Assembly (NCBI GenBank): GCA_963975265.1
Contig: CAXBGT010000002.1
Span: forward strand, 1-64,000
Length of the DNA stretch: 64,000 bases
Reading direction: 5' to 3'
Source: CAJXUU01 sp963975265
Lineage (GTDB): Bacteria > Bacteroidota > Bacteroidia > Chitinophagales > Saprospiraceae
Shown here: positions 17,359 through 26,488 of the stretch, piece after piece
Numbering within the stretch: position 1 is the first letter of the stretch
Layout of the letters: the number at the start of each line of letters is the position of its first letter
The notes under the pieces: generated by a model
Told to the model about the DNA's origin: nothing
The model's database searches: none
The model's input: the letters and a program-made list of their open reading frames with translations, nothing else
Made by a program: the position numbers and the translations under genes

Positions 17359-17550
17359 CTTCGGCTTCGCTCAGCCTGCGGGTAGCGACACAAGGGTGGT
17401 TGTTGGGCTTTGTGTAATAATTCTTTAAAGGGAATTAGCCATTCTACATAAATAAGGAGTGGATCAAAAACCTCAAAAACAGGATGATCTAGAAAAAAGG
17501 AGGCACCCAATTAACTAGGAGGATTATAATTAGACTGAGCGAAGCCGAAG
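17359..17550. repeat. 16-bp perfect inverted repeat pair in a convergent gap
   Basis: CTTCGGCTTCGCTCAG at 17359-17374 is exactly inverted by CTGAGCGAAGCCGAAG at 17535-17550, 160 bp apart, and is more GC-rich than the surroundings. The pair fills the gap between two convergent genes, where it might act as a distant-armed bidirectional terminator. Similar CTTCG-CTCAG units occur as dispersed intergenic repeats in many Bacteroidota. Within this window I saw only this pair. Confidence 0.6.
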
Positions 17551-17555
17551 ACAAA

Positions 17556-18281
17556 TTACTTCAAAATCTTCTTAAACTGCTTCAAGATCGCATTAATGTC
17601 TTTCGGAATAGGAAATTCAATATCCATTGGTTCTTCTGTATGTGGATGTGGAAACTTTAACCTTTTACTATGCAATGGTTGTCGAGTAAGAAGTGCTCTC
17701 TCATCTTCACCTTTTTTCATGTTAAATTTCCTTTTCTTGATTTCTGAAAGGAAAAACTCTTCACGCTTACCGTATAGATGATCTACCAATAGGGGATGAC
17801 CAATATGAGCCATGTGTACACGTATCTGATGTAATCGCCCAGAAAATATTCTCAATTGGACAAAAGTAAAATTTCCGAACTCTTGAATCACTTTATAAGC
17901 CGTCCTAGATTCTTTGCCTCTAGGATGCACTAGCATTTTACCCCTAGTAGTTGTGGATTCAGATAGTGGCTGATTCACTTCTCCTTCTTTCTCTCTGAAT
18001 GTACCATCTACCACAGCAACATAGTATTTCTCAGGGATCCGATCCATGAACATCTTATTCAGAATGCGGTGTGTTTCTTTATCCTTGGCAAATAATATAC
18101 CTCCACTTGTATTTTTATCAAGACGGTGAACAGTATAAAGCTCTTCCCTATCTTCTATCAGCATGGCATATAGATTAGGTATATCTTTTCTGAATCGGTC
18201 AGGAATCGTCAGCAAACCAGCTGGTTTGTTAACTGCTAACATATATTCATCTTCGTAAACGATCTCTAATTTGTTCTTCAT
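17556..18281 (-). CDS. RluA-family RNA pseudouridine synthase
   Basis: 241 aa. The catalytic block H-R-L-D-K-N-T-S-G (Asp near residue 55) is the RluA-family signature; the N-terminal N-K-P-A-G and later H-Q-I-R-V-H-M-A motif complete the active site. The enzyme isomerises specific uridines of rRNA or tRNA. There is no N-terminal S4 domain, so the target site cannot be told. The start overlaps or touches the stop of the upstream RibF-GT fusion (shared position 18281), so both are probably cotranscribed. Confidence 0.9.
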   Translation of the reverse strand: MKNKLEIVYEDEYMLAVNKPAGLLTIPDRFRKDIPNLYAMLIEDREELYTVHRLDKNTSGGILFAKDKETHRILNKMFMDRIPEKYYVAVVDGTFREKEGEVNQPLSESTTTRGKMLVHPRGKESRTAYKVIQEFGNFTFVQLRIFSGRLHQIRVHMAHIGHPLLVDHLYGKREEFFLSEIKKRKFNMKKGEDERALLTRQPLHSKRLKFPHPHTEEPMDIEFPIPKDINAILKQFKKILK

Positions 18282-20269
18282 TACTTACTCAATTTATCAA
18301 ACGTCTTTCTGCCTCGTAGATAGAAATCAAGGACAATAGAAGACGAATGTTTTGACCGGCTGATCGGACTTCCTATTTTGTATTTTTGGACTAGATTTTT
18401 GAGCGCTTTTCTTTTCTTCATCAAATTAGGTATCTGGCCAAAAAATGTCCAATGTGCTCCTATTATTGCCTTGATGTGTGACACTTTCCCCTCGGCTAAA
18501 AACTTTGCAGCAGCAACACCATCCAATATCAGTCGTGCTGGTAATTTCCAGGCTAGACTGCCACCACTCTCATTTTTGAACAGGGTATATAAGCTATTTC
18601 TAAAGTTCAGATTAACTTTTCTTGGGCTACTGTAGTCTAGAGTGCCACCACCAAGATGATAAACGATCGATTGTGGTATGACTTTGATTTTATATCCACA
18701 CTTTCTCGCTCGGATGCAAAAGTCTATTTCTTCCATATGAGCAAAGTAATCATTGTCAAATCCACCAAGGTTCTTGAAAACTTGCGTTCTTACTACCATT
18801 GCAGCTCCACTTGCCCAGTCGATGTGCATATCGTTATCATACTGACCTTCATCTGTCTCAATATGATCAAATATCCGGCCTCGGCAATACGGATAACTAA
18901 GACTGTCCAAAAAACCACCACTTGCGCCAGCGTATTCAAACAACTCTTTTTCTTCTAGACTGAGTATCTTAGGTTGACAAATTGCCAACTGGGGATCTTC
19001 ATCCATTGCTTTTATGATAGGATCTAGCCATTCGGTTTTTACATTTACATCTGAGTTAAGGATGACAGTATATTTGGAATCGATATATTTCAAGCCTCGG
19101 TTATAGCCTTCAGCAAAACCATAATTCTTTGGAAGCTGGATCAATTGAACTTCTGGATGCCAATCTTGTACATAGGCTACTGACTCATCATCAGAAGCAT
19201 TATCTATTACAGCAATATTGATAGGTTCAGAAGAAGAATATAATACTTGAGGGAGATAAGATTCTAGGTACTCTTCGCCGTTCCAATTAAGGATGGCGAC
19301 ACAGACCTTATCTTGAGATTGTATGTCAACTGAAGAAGTATCTAAAGACTCCCTTGCTGCAATTTCATCTTTTGCTAATTGATCTTTTAGGTCATTCAGT
19401 GAATCAAATTTCTGATCTCCTCTTAATCTTCTCAATACTGAAACCTCTATTGGTTTGTTGTAAATATCATCGTTAAAGTCAAAGATATTTACTTCTATTT
19501 TTTGCTTGTGAATTACACCTGAGATACTTGGGCGTGTACCAATGTACATCATACCATTTTTTTCTAACCCTTCTATATCACAACTGACAACATACACACC
19601 TTCTTGAGGAATGAGTTTACTTTTTTCTTCTACTTTGATATTAGCAGTAGGATAGCCGATCGTTTTCCCTATTTTATCACCGTGACTGACGACTCCTGAG
19701 ATCTTATATTTATGATTTAGGAATTGATTTGCTTCTTCAATATCTCCTTCTTTTATTGCATCCCTGATTTTTGATGAACTGATCGTTATATCTTCTAGTT
19801 CTTGTTTTTTGATCTGGGTGACCTTAAAATTGTGCTCAGTACTATATTCTGCCAGAAGGTCGATGTTTCCTTCTCGATTAAGACCAAACCTGTGATCATA
19901 TCCAATAACTATGTAAGATGGATTAAAATTATTCAGCAAGAATCGTTCAATATATTCTCTTGGAGGTTGCTGCGAAAATTCTACAGAAAATGGAACAATG
20001 ACTAAATTATCTACACCAAACCTTTCGATCAAGTCTATTTTTTCATCAAGTGTATTGAGTAGAACAAGCGTATCATCTTTAGGATATATGATCTTTCGAG
20101 GATGTGGATCGAATGTAATAATAACACTCTCACCATCAATCTCATTTGCGAGATGGTTGATCCTTTTTATTATCTTTTGATGGCCTCGATGTACTCCATC
20201 AAAAGATCCAATTGTAATTACAGCATTCTTAAAATTGGGGAGTTCTTTGATATCCCTAAATATTCTCAT
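18281..20269 (-). CDS. ribF: RibF riboflavin kinase/FAD synthetase fused to a family 2 glycosyltransferase
   Basis: About 662 aa from the ATG at 20269, which begins M-R-I-F as RibF proteins usually do; an in-frame ATG nine codons upstream is less likely. Residues 1-315 are a complete RibF: G-S-F-D-G-V-H-R-G-H (FAD synthetase HxGH), D-P-H-P-R, G-Y-D-H-R-F-G, and the flavokinase G-x-T-I-G-Y-P-T-A-N. It converts riboflavin to FMN and FAD. From about residue 321 a GT2 domain begins: I-L-N-W-N-G, D-N-A-S-D-D, N-Y-G-F-A-E-G-Y-N-R-G, N-S-D-V and H-M-E-E-I-D-F. Its acceptor is unknown. The linker is short and there is no frameshift. RibF is normally about 310 aa and alone. Confidence 0.85.
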   Translation of the reverse strand: MRIFRDIKELPNFKNAVITIGSFDGVHRGHQKIIKRINHLANEIDGESVIITFDPHPRKIIYPKDDTLVLLNTLDEKIDLIERFGVDNLVIVPFSVEFSQQPPREYIERFLLNNFNPSYIVIGYDHRFGLNREGNIDLLAEYSTEHNFKVTQIKKQELEDITISSSKIRDAIKEGDIEEANQFLNHKYKISGVVSHGDKIGKTIGYPTANIKVEEKSKLIPQEGVYVVSCDIEGLEKNGMMYIGTRPSISGVIHKQKIEVNIFDFNDDIYNKPIEVSVLRRLRGDQKFDSLNDLKDQLAKDEIAARESLDTSSVDIQSQDKVCVAILNWNGEEYLESYLPQVLYSSSEPINIAVIDNASDDESVAYVQDWHPEVQLIQLPKNYGFAEGYNRGLKYIDSKYTVILNSDVNVKTEWLDPIIKAMDEDPQLAICQPKILSLEEKELFEYAGASGGFLDSLSYPYCRGRIFDHIETDEGQYDNDMHIDWASGAAMVVRTQVFKNLGGFDNDYFAHMEEIDFCIRARKCGYKIKVIPQSIVYHLGGGTLDYSSPRKVNLNFRNSLYTLFKNESGGSLAWKLPARLILDGVAAAKFLAEGKVSHIKAIIGAHWTFFGQIPNLMKKRKALKNLVQKYKIGSPISRSKHSSSIVLDFYLRGRKTFDKLSK

Positions 20270-20386
20270 GTATCTCTTGCACTTGCTAATGTGCAAATGT
20301 ACTTCATTTGTTTAATTTTAAGGCCAATCTTACGAATAGAGATATATTTATTTATTGTCATTCGTTATAGAAGAAAATCTAATTCC

Positions 20387-20935
20387 ATGTCAAAAATAGA
20401 AGCATACCAGAAACAGCTTCAATACTATCGTTCGTTGGCAGAGAAAGCGATAGAACAAATATCGGAAGAACAACTATTCGAAGCGCCTAGTACAGAGAGT
20501 AATTCTATTGCTGTGACTATGAAACATATGGCAGGTAATATGCTTTCTCGGTGGACTAATATTTTTGAATCGGATGGCGAAAAATCATGGCGAAATAGAG
20601 ATGATGAGTTCATTAATACCTTTTCATCCAAGGCAGAATTAATAGAATATTGGAATCGAGGGTGGGAAACATTAGAAGATACACTTGAGGATGTTTCGGA
20701 TAAGAACTTAGGGACTATTATTTATATCAGAAATATGGGCTGTACACTACATGATGCGATTATAAGACAAGTCAGCCATTATGCATATCATGTGGGACAA
20801 ATAGTATTTATAGCTCGAATGCTAAAAGGGAATGGTTTCGAATCACTGTCAGTGCCGTTAGGTGAATCTGAAATATATAACAAAGCCAGATTTGCTAGGG
20901 AACAGGAAATAAAGCACTTTGTAGATGATGTTTAA
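20387..20935 (+). CDS. DinB-like / DUF1572-type protein
   Basis: 182 aa from the ATG at 20387; the frame is open further upstream but that part overlaps the start of the divergent fusion gene. The four-helix pattern, the M-K-H-M-A-G-N segment near residue 46, and the late H-Y-A-Y-H-V-G-Q-I block near 132-141 are characteristic of DinB superfamily metal-binding proteins (three histidines). Members include thiol-dependent S-transferases and many unknowns. Divergent from the RibF fusion; no partner downstream. Confidence 0.75.
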   Translation: MSKIEAYQKQLQYYRSLAEKAIEQISEEQLFEAPSTESNSIAVTMKHMAGNMLSRWTNIFESDGEKSWRNRDDEFINTFSSKAELIEYWNRGWETLEDTLEDVSDKNLGTIIYIRNMGCTLHDAIIRQVSHYAYHVGQIVFIARMLKGNGFESLSVPLGESEIYNKARFAREQEIKHFVDDV

Positions 20936-21208
20936 CTACTGAAGTTCGCCGTAGTTATTATAATGAGTAGCCTGTAGAACTTCAATATGGGTAGGCCCAG
21001 TAAATAAGTGTGTAGAATTTCACAAAACACGAAGCAGTAGTAGTGTTAATTGTGACTTTTCGTTAAAGTTTGGAACCTAAAAGTTTTAGTAATTGAAGGC
21101 CACTCAGCAATTTAGCGCTCCCTCCGATTCCGCAGAAAGAGTTAGGGCAATCTAAGGTGAATTTCAAATAAAAAATCACATTGTGCAATGCAGCTTAGAA
21201 CAACTCCG
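20936..21208. other. Gene-free stretch
   Basis: About 270 bp of AT-rich sequence between the DinB-like gene and the promoter of the RNase H-like gene. I see no terminator, RNA gene or repeat. No frame is credible. Confidence 0.3.
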
Positions 21209-21240
21209 TTGTGGTTTTTGTAGATCTTTGTATATATTTG
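21209..21240 (+). promoter_or_regulatory. Candidate Bacteroidota promoter
   Basis: TTG at 21209-21211, 21-bp spacer, then TATATTTG at 21233-21240, which matches the TAnnTTTG -7 element used by the Bacteroidota primary sigma factor. It lies about 48 bp upstream of the ATG at 21289. The spacer is slightly longer than the usual 19-20. Confidence 0.45.
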
Positions 21241-21288
21241 AATTTGTAAATTATTATATTGTGAATTAATTAAAATGCCAAACATGTC

Positions 21289-21771
21289 ATGGAGAATGAA
21301 TTTAGGTGGAGAAGATTAAATGGGGATGCTCTTGGGGCAAATCTTAAGGAATCAGTTACTAATACTATTAAGAAAGAACATAGTTTAGGTAACAAGTTGA
21401 AAGTCTGTATCGGAACGGATAGTCAAGTGAAAGGGGAAATAATAGAAATTGCTACTGTTATTGTGTTTTTACGAGAGAAGAGAGGAGGCTTTATGTTTAT
21501 ATCTTCAGATTCGTTGCAGCAAACTATGGGAATCAAAGAAAGGATGATAACAGAAGTCGCTCGATCTGTCACAGTAGCTTATTCACTTTGTGATATCTTA
21601 GATAAGTATAAGGTAGAATTAGAGGTCCATGCTGATATCAATACAGATCCTGAGTTTCCATCCAATGTAGCCTTAAAAGAAGCAATGGGGTATATATTAG
21701 GTATGGGATTTACATTCAAGGCCAAGCCTAATGCATTTGCCAGTTCGAGTTGTGCAGACAAGATGGTTTAG
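21289..21771 (+). CDS. RNase H-like protein, YkuK/DUF458 family
   Basis: 160 aa, cytosolic. The block C-I-G-T-D-S-Q near residue 40 gives the first acidic residue of an RNase H-like fold; E-I-A-T-V-I-V-F-L and V-H-A-D-I-N-T near residues 116-122 complete the pattern seen in the YkuK (DUF458) family, annotated as predicted RNase H-like nucleases. Activity has not been shown for most members. Its stop codon overlaps the stop of the convergent cytochrome c gene by a few bases. Confidence 0.75.
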   Translation: MENEFRWRRLNGDALGANLKESVTNTIKKEHSLGNKLKVCIGTDSQVKGEIIEIATVIVFLREKRGGFMFISSDSLQQTMGIKERMITEVARSVTVAYSLCDILDKYKVELEVHADINTDPEFPSNVALKEAMGYILGMGFTFKAKPNAFASSSCADKMV

Positions 21772-22175
21772 TTACAGTTTCTTATTGCCTTTGTAGATTC
21801 TTCTAGACTAACCACTCCATAATTGTTACCCCAAGCATGGTTGATATAGTTGATGATATTAGTTATTTGCACTTCAGTATATTTCTTGCCGGGCATCTCT
21901 TGATCGTATATCACATTATTTACAGTGACTTTTCCGGTCTGTCCGTTCCTAAGGATACAAGCTATTTTGTCTTGATTGTCTTTTAAATAATCGGAATTTG
22001 CCAATGGCGGAATCAATTTGGCCAACCCGATTCCATCTTCCATGTGGCAGTTGTTGCAATGCGCTTCATATAGTCGTTTGCCCTGCATATAGGTCTCCTG
22101 TTCGCAGCTTGACAAGGCAAACAAGCAAAGAACGAGCACTACTAATGTATAAACAGATCTACTTTTTGCCTTCAT
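21768..22175 (-). CDS. c-type cytochrome lipoprotein
   Basis: 135 aa with a lipoprotein signal (lipobox L-S-S-C-E, Cys about residue 24). One heme-binding motif C-N-N-C-H near residues 41-45 and a distal G-Q/M ligand region (Q-E-M-P-G-K) give a class I monoheme cytochrome c of about 90 aa. It would carry electrons in the periplasm. The start overlaps the end of the Sco1 gene by 17 bp, so the two are translationally coupled in a three-gene operon with the lipoprotein at 22788. Confidence 0.85.
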   Translation of the reverse strand: MKAKSRSVYTLVVLVLCLFALSSCEQETYMQGKRLYEAHCNNCHMEDGIGLAKLIPPLANSDYLKDNQDKIACILRNGQTGKVTVNNVIYDQEMPGKKYTEVQITNIINYINHAWGNNYGVVSLEESTKAIRNCN

Positions 22176-22785
22176 ATTCCTTGAGTAATGTATTGATGTC
22201 TCTTATCAACTTTGGAGTCTCATCAGGATCAGTCCCTTCTGAGAACGATCTTAAATGACCAGCTTTATCTGTAAGAATTAGTTTTCCACTGTGGTTGAAT
22301 CCACCAGGTGCTTCATTATCTTCAAATCCAATTTGTAGATATTCTGTAGTGAGGTCATAAGTTTCATCTTTGTCACCATTAAGAAACCACCATTTGTCTG
22401 TGTTCACTTGCAAATTTGCAGCATATTCCTTTAGCTTTTGTGGAGTATCTCTTTTTGGATCTAATGTGAAGGAAACAAATTTCACTTGAGGATTATCTTC
22501 AAATTCTGTATAAACTCGTTTCATCTCTCTAGCTACTTTTGGGCAAATAGTTGGGCATGATCTAAAAAAGAAGTCTGAAACATATACAACATCGGATAAA
22601 TCTTTATTGGTTACAGTTACGCTGTCAGTATTTAAAAATGCCCAGTCCTTTACCACATGATCCACTTCTTTGCCGTCGATCACTGTTTTGAGTCCTAATT
22701 TTGGTAATAATGTCGGAGTTTTATCATTGCAGCTTATCAAAATTAGTCCAATCAATATTGTAGATATAGCTATATTAAATTTCAT
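22159..22785 (-). CDS. Sco1/SenC-family copper protein (lipoprotein)
   Basis: 208 aa with a lipoprotein signal (L-I-S-C-N). The copper-binding pair sits in F-R-S-C-P-T-I-C-P near residues 77-83 and the third ligand in N-H-S-G-K-L near 164. The fold is thioredoxin-like. Sco proteins deliver or reduce copper for the CuA site of cytochrome c oxidase. It lies 2 bp after a small helical lipoprotein gene and overlaps the cytochrome c gene, which supports a joint role in copper or electron-transfer maturation. Confidence 0.9.
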   Translation of the reverse strand: MKFNIAISTILIGLILISCNDKTPTLLPKLGLKTVIDGKEVDHVVKDWAFLNTDSVTVTNKDLSDVVYVSDFFFRSCPTICPKVAREMKRVYTEFEDNPQVKFVSFTLDPKRDTPQKLKEYAANLQVNTDKWWFLNGDKDETYDLTTEYLQIGFEDNEAPGGFNHSGKLILTDKAGHLRSFSEGTDPDETPKLIRDINTLLKEYEGKK

Positions 22786-22787
22786 AG

Positions 22788-23171
22788 TTACTTATATTTT
22801 TCTTGAAGAAGTTTAGCATTGCTCATGCTTTGGAGCATATCAGTTTTTACTTTAGTAATGCGCATCATTTCATTTTTGAGATAAACTTCCTGAGAAGAAA
22901 TGTCGCTCGGTAGTTTATATTCTGCCATCCAATCCATCATACCCTCATCTGCTTTTTCTAATGAAGTAATTGCTTCTTGTAGCGTAGTTTTAACAGATTC
23001 GTCAGTTGAATTCGCTAGGATAGTTTGCAGCTTTTTTTTATCTTTATTTAGCTCACCCAACTTTGGCATCACCTCATCGTGGACATTCATTACTTCTTTT
23101 TCTAGTGTCGATTTATCTCTACAGGAAGTGAATAGTCCAACGAGGCAGAGAAACAATACAATTCTTTTCAT
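22788..23171 (-). CDS. Small helical lipoprotein
   Basis: 127 aa with a lipoprotein signal ending T-S-C-R (Cys about residue 17). The mature part is highly charged and helical: E-K-E-V-M-N-V-H-D-E-V-M near residue 25, a D-E-G-M-M-D-W-M near 75, and M-R-I-T-K near 105. Methionine and histidine are frequent, which might suit copper binding. I recall similar short lipoproteins in Sco operons of Bacteroidota, but no family name is certain. First gene of the operon with Sco1 and cytochrome c. Confidence 0.65.
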   Translation of the reverse strand: MKRIVLFLCLVGLFTSCRDKSTLEKEVMNVHDEVMPKLGELNKDKKKLQTILANSTDESVKTTLQEAITSLEKADEGMMDWMAEYKLPSDISSQEVYLKNEMMRITKVKTDMLQSMSNAKLLQEKYK

Positions 23172-23430
23172 AATACAGTAGTTAAATTATCATCGATCTA
23201 TTTATAACATTATAGTGTTCCAATCTGTTGCAAATTTAGTCTTTACTAGCTGCCCAATTGCTGTTATCTCTTTTCTTTTACATTATAGTGGCATTTCAAA
23301 GAATTCTCCCAATCGATGCAATGATGATGTTATCCATTGACTCTGCAGTCTATTTTTTTTTAGAACATCATTTTTTTACCTTGGATTGTAAAATTCAGAA
23401 AACCAATTACTTTTACAGTTGTTTAATAAG

Positions 23431-23460
23431 TTGAAAAATGGGTGAGATATCGTATTTTTG
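23431..23460 (+). promoter_or_regulatory. Bacteroidota-type promoter for the cryptochrome gene
   Basis: TTG at 23431-23433, a spacer of exactly 19 bp, then TATTTTTG at 23453-23460, a full match to the TTG-N19-TAnnTTTG consensus. The ATG at 23491 follows 30 bp later, leaving a short 5-prime leader. This is the best promoter match in the window. Confidence 0.6.
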
Positions 23461-23490
23461 ATTTATTCCATTTTGTAAATTTTTGTCCCA

Positions 23491-24933
23491 ATGAGTAATG
23501 AGAATAGAAGAGCAATTGTGTGGTTTCGTAACGATCTTAGATTGCATGACAACGAAGCTTTATTGGATGCTATCCAATCGGCGGCAGAGATTATCCCTGC
23601 CTATATTTTTGATCCAAGGGTTTTTATGGGTCACACAAAACATGGATTTGCTAAAACTGGAAAATTCAGAGCTAAATTTATTATAGAATCTGTGCTCGAT
23701 CTCAAATTAAAGCTCCAGGAATTAGGATCAGATTTATACATAAGAATTGGCAAACCAGAAGATGAATTACTCAGTCTAGCAAGTGAGGTGAAGTCTAGTT
23801 GGGTCTTTTGTAACAGAGAACGAACTCAAGAAGAGGTAGATGTACAAGATGCTTTAGAAAATAATCTTTGGGCTATAGGACAGGAGATAAGGTACTCTAG
23901 AGGTAAGATGTTATTTTATACAGCGGATCTGCCGTTTCCAGTGACACATACGCCTGACATATTTACTCAGTTTAGAAAAGAAGTAGAAAAGTTTATCCCA
24001 GTTAGAGAGCCATTGTCTGCCCCAACTGATCGCTTTAATCAGTTAAGTATCGCAGTAGAATACGGAGATGTGCCTTCATTGCCTGACTTAGGACATGAAG
24101 CATTCGAAACAAACGATAAAGGCGGATACTCTTGGAAGGGGGGTGAAACAGAAGCGCTTAATCAACTCAAATATTATCTGTGGGACAGAGATCTGATAGC
24201 GGATTACAAAGAAACAAGAGACGGGTTATTAGGCAGAGACTTTAGTTCTAAATTCAGTCCTTGGCTAGCTCAAGGTTGTCTATCCCCAAAGATGATCTAC
24301 TCAGAATTGAAGAAATACGAAACCGAACGTACTAAGAACAAAAGCACCTATTGGATGTTTTTCGAATTGATGTGGAGAGACTTCTTTAGACTTACAGGTA
24401 AGAAATTCGGAAATGCAATATTTCAGCAAGCAGGCACTAAGGAAAATACGCCAATTCAGTGGGAGGAGGATAGTTCTCTATTTGATAAATGGGCGAGTGG
24501 TAATACAGGGATACCGTTCATCGATGCCAATATGAGAGAGTTAAATGCCACAGGATTTATGTCTAACAGAGGAAGGCAGAATGTATCTAGTTTCTTAGTG
24601 AAAGATCTAAATCTTAATTGGGTAAAAGGAGCCGAGTACTTTGAATCTCTTCTAATTGATTATGATCCATGTAGCAATTATGGTAATTGGAATTATATCG
24701 CTGGAGTGGGCGCTGACCCTAGAGAAGATAGGTATTTCAACATTATCTCACAAGCAAAAAGATATGATTCATCTGGAGAATATGTTAAATTCTGGATACC
24801 AGAATTGAAAGATGTGCCTAGTGAATATTTGTTTGCAATTGATACTTTAGATCAAAAAAATCTCTCTAAGTATAAAGTGCAAATAGGAAAAAATTATCCA
24901 GAGGCGGTATTAAGCACAAGTAAGTGGGCTTGA
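23491..24933 (+). CDS. DASH-type cryptochrome / photolyase
   Basis: 480 aa. The N-terminal photolyase domain begins I-V-W-F-R-N-D-L-R-L-H-D-N-E (residues 9-22). The C-terminal FAD domain contains W-M-F-F-E-L-M-W-R-D-F-F-R, N-R-G-R-Q-N-V-S-S-F near residues 356-365, and D-P-C-S-N-Y-G-N-W near 391, the arrangement typical of CRY-DASH proteins, whose final block is R-Y-F-N-I-I-S-Q. They bind FAD and often MTHF, and repair cyclobutane dimers in single-stranded DNA. Full length, own promoter, single gene. Confidence 0.9.
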   Translation: MSNENRRAIVWFRNDLRLHDNEALLDAIQSAAEIIPAYIFDPRVFMGHTKHGFAKTGKFRAKFIIESVLDLKLKLQELGSDLYIRIGKPEDELLSLASEVKSSWVFCNRERTQEEVDVQDALENNLWAIGQEIRYSRGKMLFYTADLPFPVTHTPDIFTQFRKEVEKFIPVREPLSAPTDRFNQLSIAVEYGDVPSLPDLGHEAFETNDKGGYSWKGGETEALNQLKYYLWDRDLIADYKETRDGLLGRDFSSKFSPWLAQGCLSPKMIYSELKKYETERTKNKSTYWMFFELMWRDFFRLTGKKFGNAIFQQAGTKENTPIQWEEDSSLFDKWASGNTGIPFIDANMRELNATGFMSNRGRQNVSSFLVKDLNLNWVKGAEYFESLLIDYDPCSNYGNWNYIAGVGADPREDRYFNIISQAKRYDSSGEYVKFWIPELKDVPSEYLFAIDTLDQKNLSKYKVQIGKNYPEAVLSTSKWA

Positions 24934-24944
24934 CGTTTTTAATC

Positions 24945-26384
24945 TTAATAATTATGAATCACCCTAACATCTTCCATGTCCTTCTGAGTCATTAACACTC
25001 TCTGAATGACCTCTTGTTTCTCTTTATAATTATTATCCTTCTTGATCCAGTCGATGACATACATAGGTATATCTTCCTTAATTTCGGCGAAGTCATTTGA
25101 TTGTCCGCGGGCATAACTCACACTAGCTATTTCGTCAGGATAGATAGCTTTTATAAAGCCCGTCCGTTCTTTAAACAGATCGTCTTGCATTATAAAAGTG
25201 GCCAATTGTTCTTTTAGTGCTGTAATTACTTGATCATTATCACTACTCTTTTCTTTAATGAAATTAAGTTGTTTCGTTGCATCTTGGACAGTAAGAATTT
25301 CCTTTCGAAGGCCGGTAATATCTTCTTTATTGATATTAGTAGTGGGAACGATTTGCACTGCTGTGTTTTTGAGTCCTATTTTTTTACAAATAGATGCAAA
25401 ATTATCATCCGTCATGAATTCTTTTCCATCGCCATATACTTTTAATATAAGGATTGAACTATCTCCACTTGCTATTAATTCTTTACCATCAAATAACTCC
25501 CTGTTATTTTTAAATACCTGATCAATAAGCAGTTCAGTTTTCTTGAACTGATCTCTGTTTTCTAATAATCTCCGGAATGGGAAGTAGGAGATTATCGCAA
25601 TAGTTAGTAAAAAGAGTGCTATGTAGATAGTACTGTTCTTTTTGTCTTTTGCATCAGCAAAGTCTTTCTGTGGAAAATGCAAAACAAACTTTACAATGAT
25701 ATAAGTGGCAAATGACACAAAAACGGTATTGATAAAAAACAGAAAAAGCGAATACATTGCTATGTCTCCAAATCCTTTCGCTATACCAAAACCTGTCACG
25801 CATAGTGGCGGCATTAAAGCTGTTGCGATGGCTACTCCTGGAAGTGTTGTAGAGATATCTTTCCTAGCAATTGAGACAATACCTGCAATTCCACCAAAAA
25901 ATGCGATCATTATATCTAACGGTCCTGGATTTATCCTTGCTAATATTTCTGGTGTTTCTTCTCCCAACGGAGTGAGAGAGAAATAAATGGTAGATGTAAT
26001 CAATGCGATTGCCACTGCCATCCCAAAATGAGCAAGACTCTTTTTGAGCGTTTCCTGATCATTGATACCGACTGCGAGTCCCATTCCTAGTATAGGAGAC
26101 ATTAATGGAGAGATAAGCATGGCACCTATAATCACGGCAGGAGAATTCATGTCCAAGCCCACAGAGGCGATCACGATGCTACACATAAGCATCCATGCAT
26201 TGGCACCACTCATTGAATTTTTGCCTTTTATTTCGTTGATGGTGAGTAACTTGTCTACTCCATGTTCGAGGTCGAGGGCGTCTTTCAAAAAAACCTTGAT
26301 ATAAGCCTTTATTTTAAATAGTCGGTCTTCACTGCCTTGGGAGGTTTGGTTAGTAGCAGTGTTTGTTTTATCTTCCATAAGCAA
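24945..26384 (-). CDS. DUF389-family membrane protein
   Basis: 479 aa, or 478 from the second Met. Residues about 55-265 contain six or so hydrophobic segments with G-A-M-L-I-S-P-L-M-S-P-I and T-A-L-M-P-P-L-C-V-T-G motifs, the DUF389 (TIGR00341) signature. A C-terminal soluble region of about 190 residues follows the last segment (about 245-285). Function is unknown. Convergent with the cryptochrome gene, 11 bp apart. Confidence 0.85.
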   Translation of the reverse strand: MLMEDKTNTATNQTSQGSEDRLFKIKAYIKVFLKDALDLEHGVDKLLTINEIKGKNSMSGANAWMLMCSIVIASVGLDMNSPAVIIGAMLISPLMSPILGMGLAVGINDQETLKKSLAHFGMAVAIALITSTIYFSLTPLGEETPEILARINPGPLDIMIAFFGGIAGIVSIARKDISTTLPGVAIATALMPPLCVTGFGIAKGFGDIAMYSLFLFFINTVFVSFATYIIVKFVLHFPQKDFADAKDKKNSTIYIALFLLTIAIISYFPFRRLLENRDQFKKTELLIDQVFKNNRELFDGKELIASGDSSILILKVYGDGKEFMTDDNFASICKKIGLKNTAVQIVPTTNINKEDITGLRKEILTVQDATKQLNFIKEKSSDNDQVITALKEQLATFIMQDDLFKERTGFIKAIYPDEIASVSYARGQSNDFAEIKEDIPMYVIDWIKKDNNYKEKQEVIQRVLMTQKDMEDVRVIHNY

Positions 26385-26488
26385 AATTGTCCCAATGTTT
26401 TTCAGAATATGATTGTTAGTTTTTTGTAATACCCATTCACATTGACTTAAGCATCTAAAAATATGCCTAATTGCAATTGTCGTCGGTA

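Noticed and set aside
20102..20386. Upstream extension of the DinB-like gene
   Set aside because: The extra frame overlaps the start of the divergent RibF fusion gene and has no coding character; the ATG at 20387 fits the family length.
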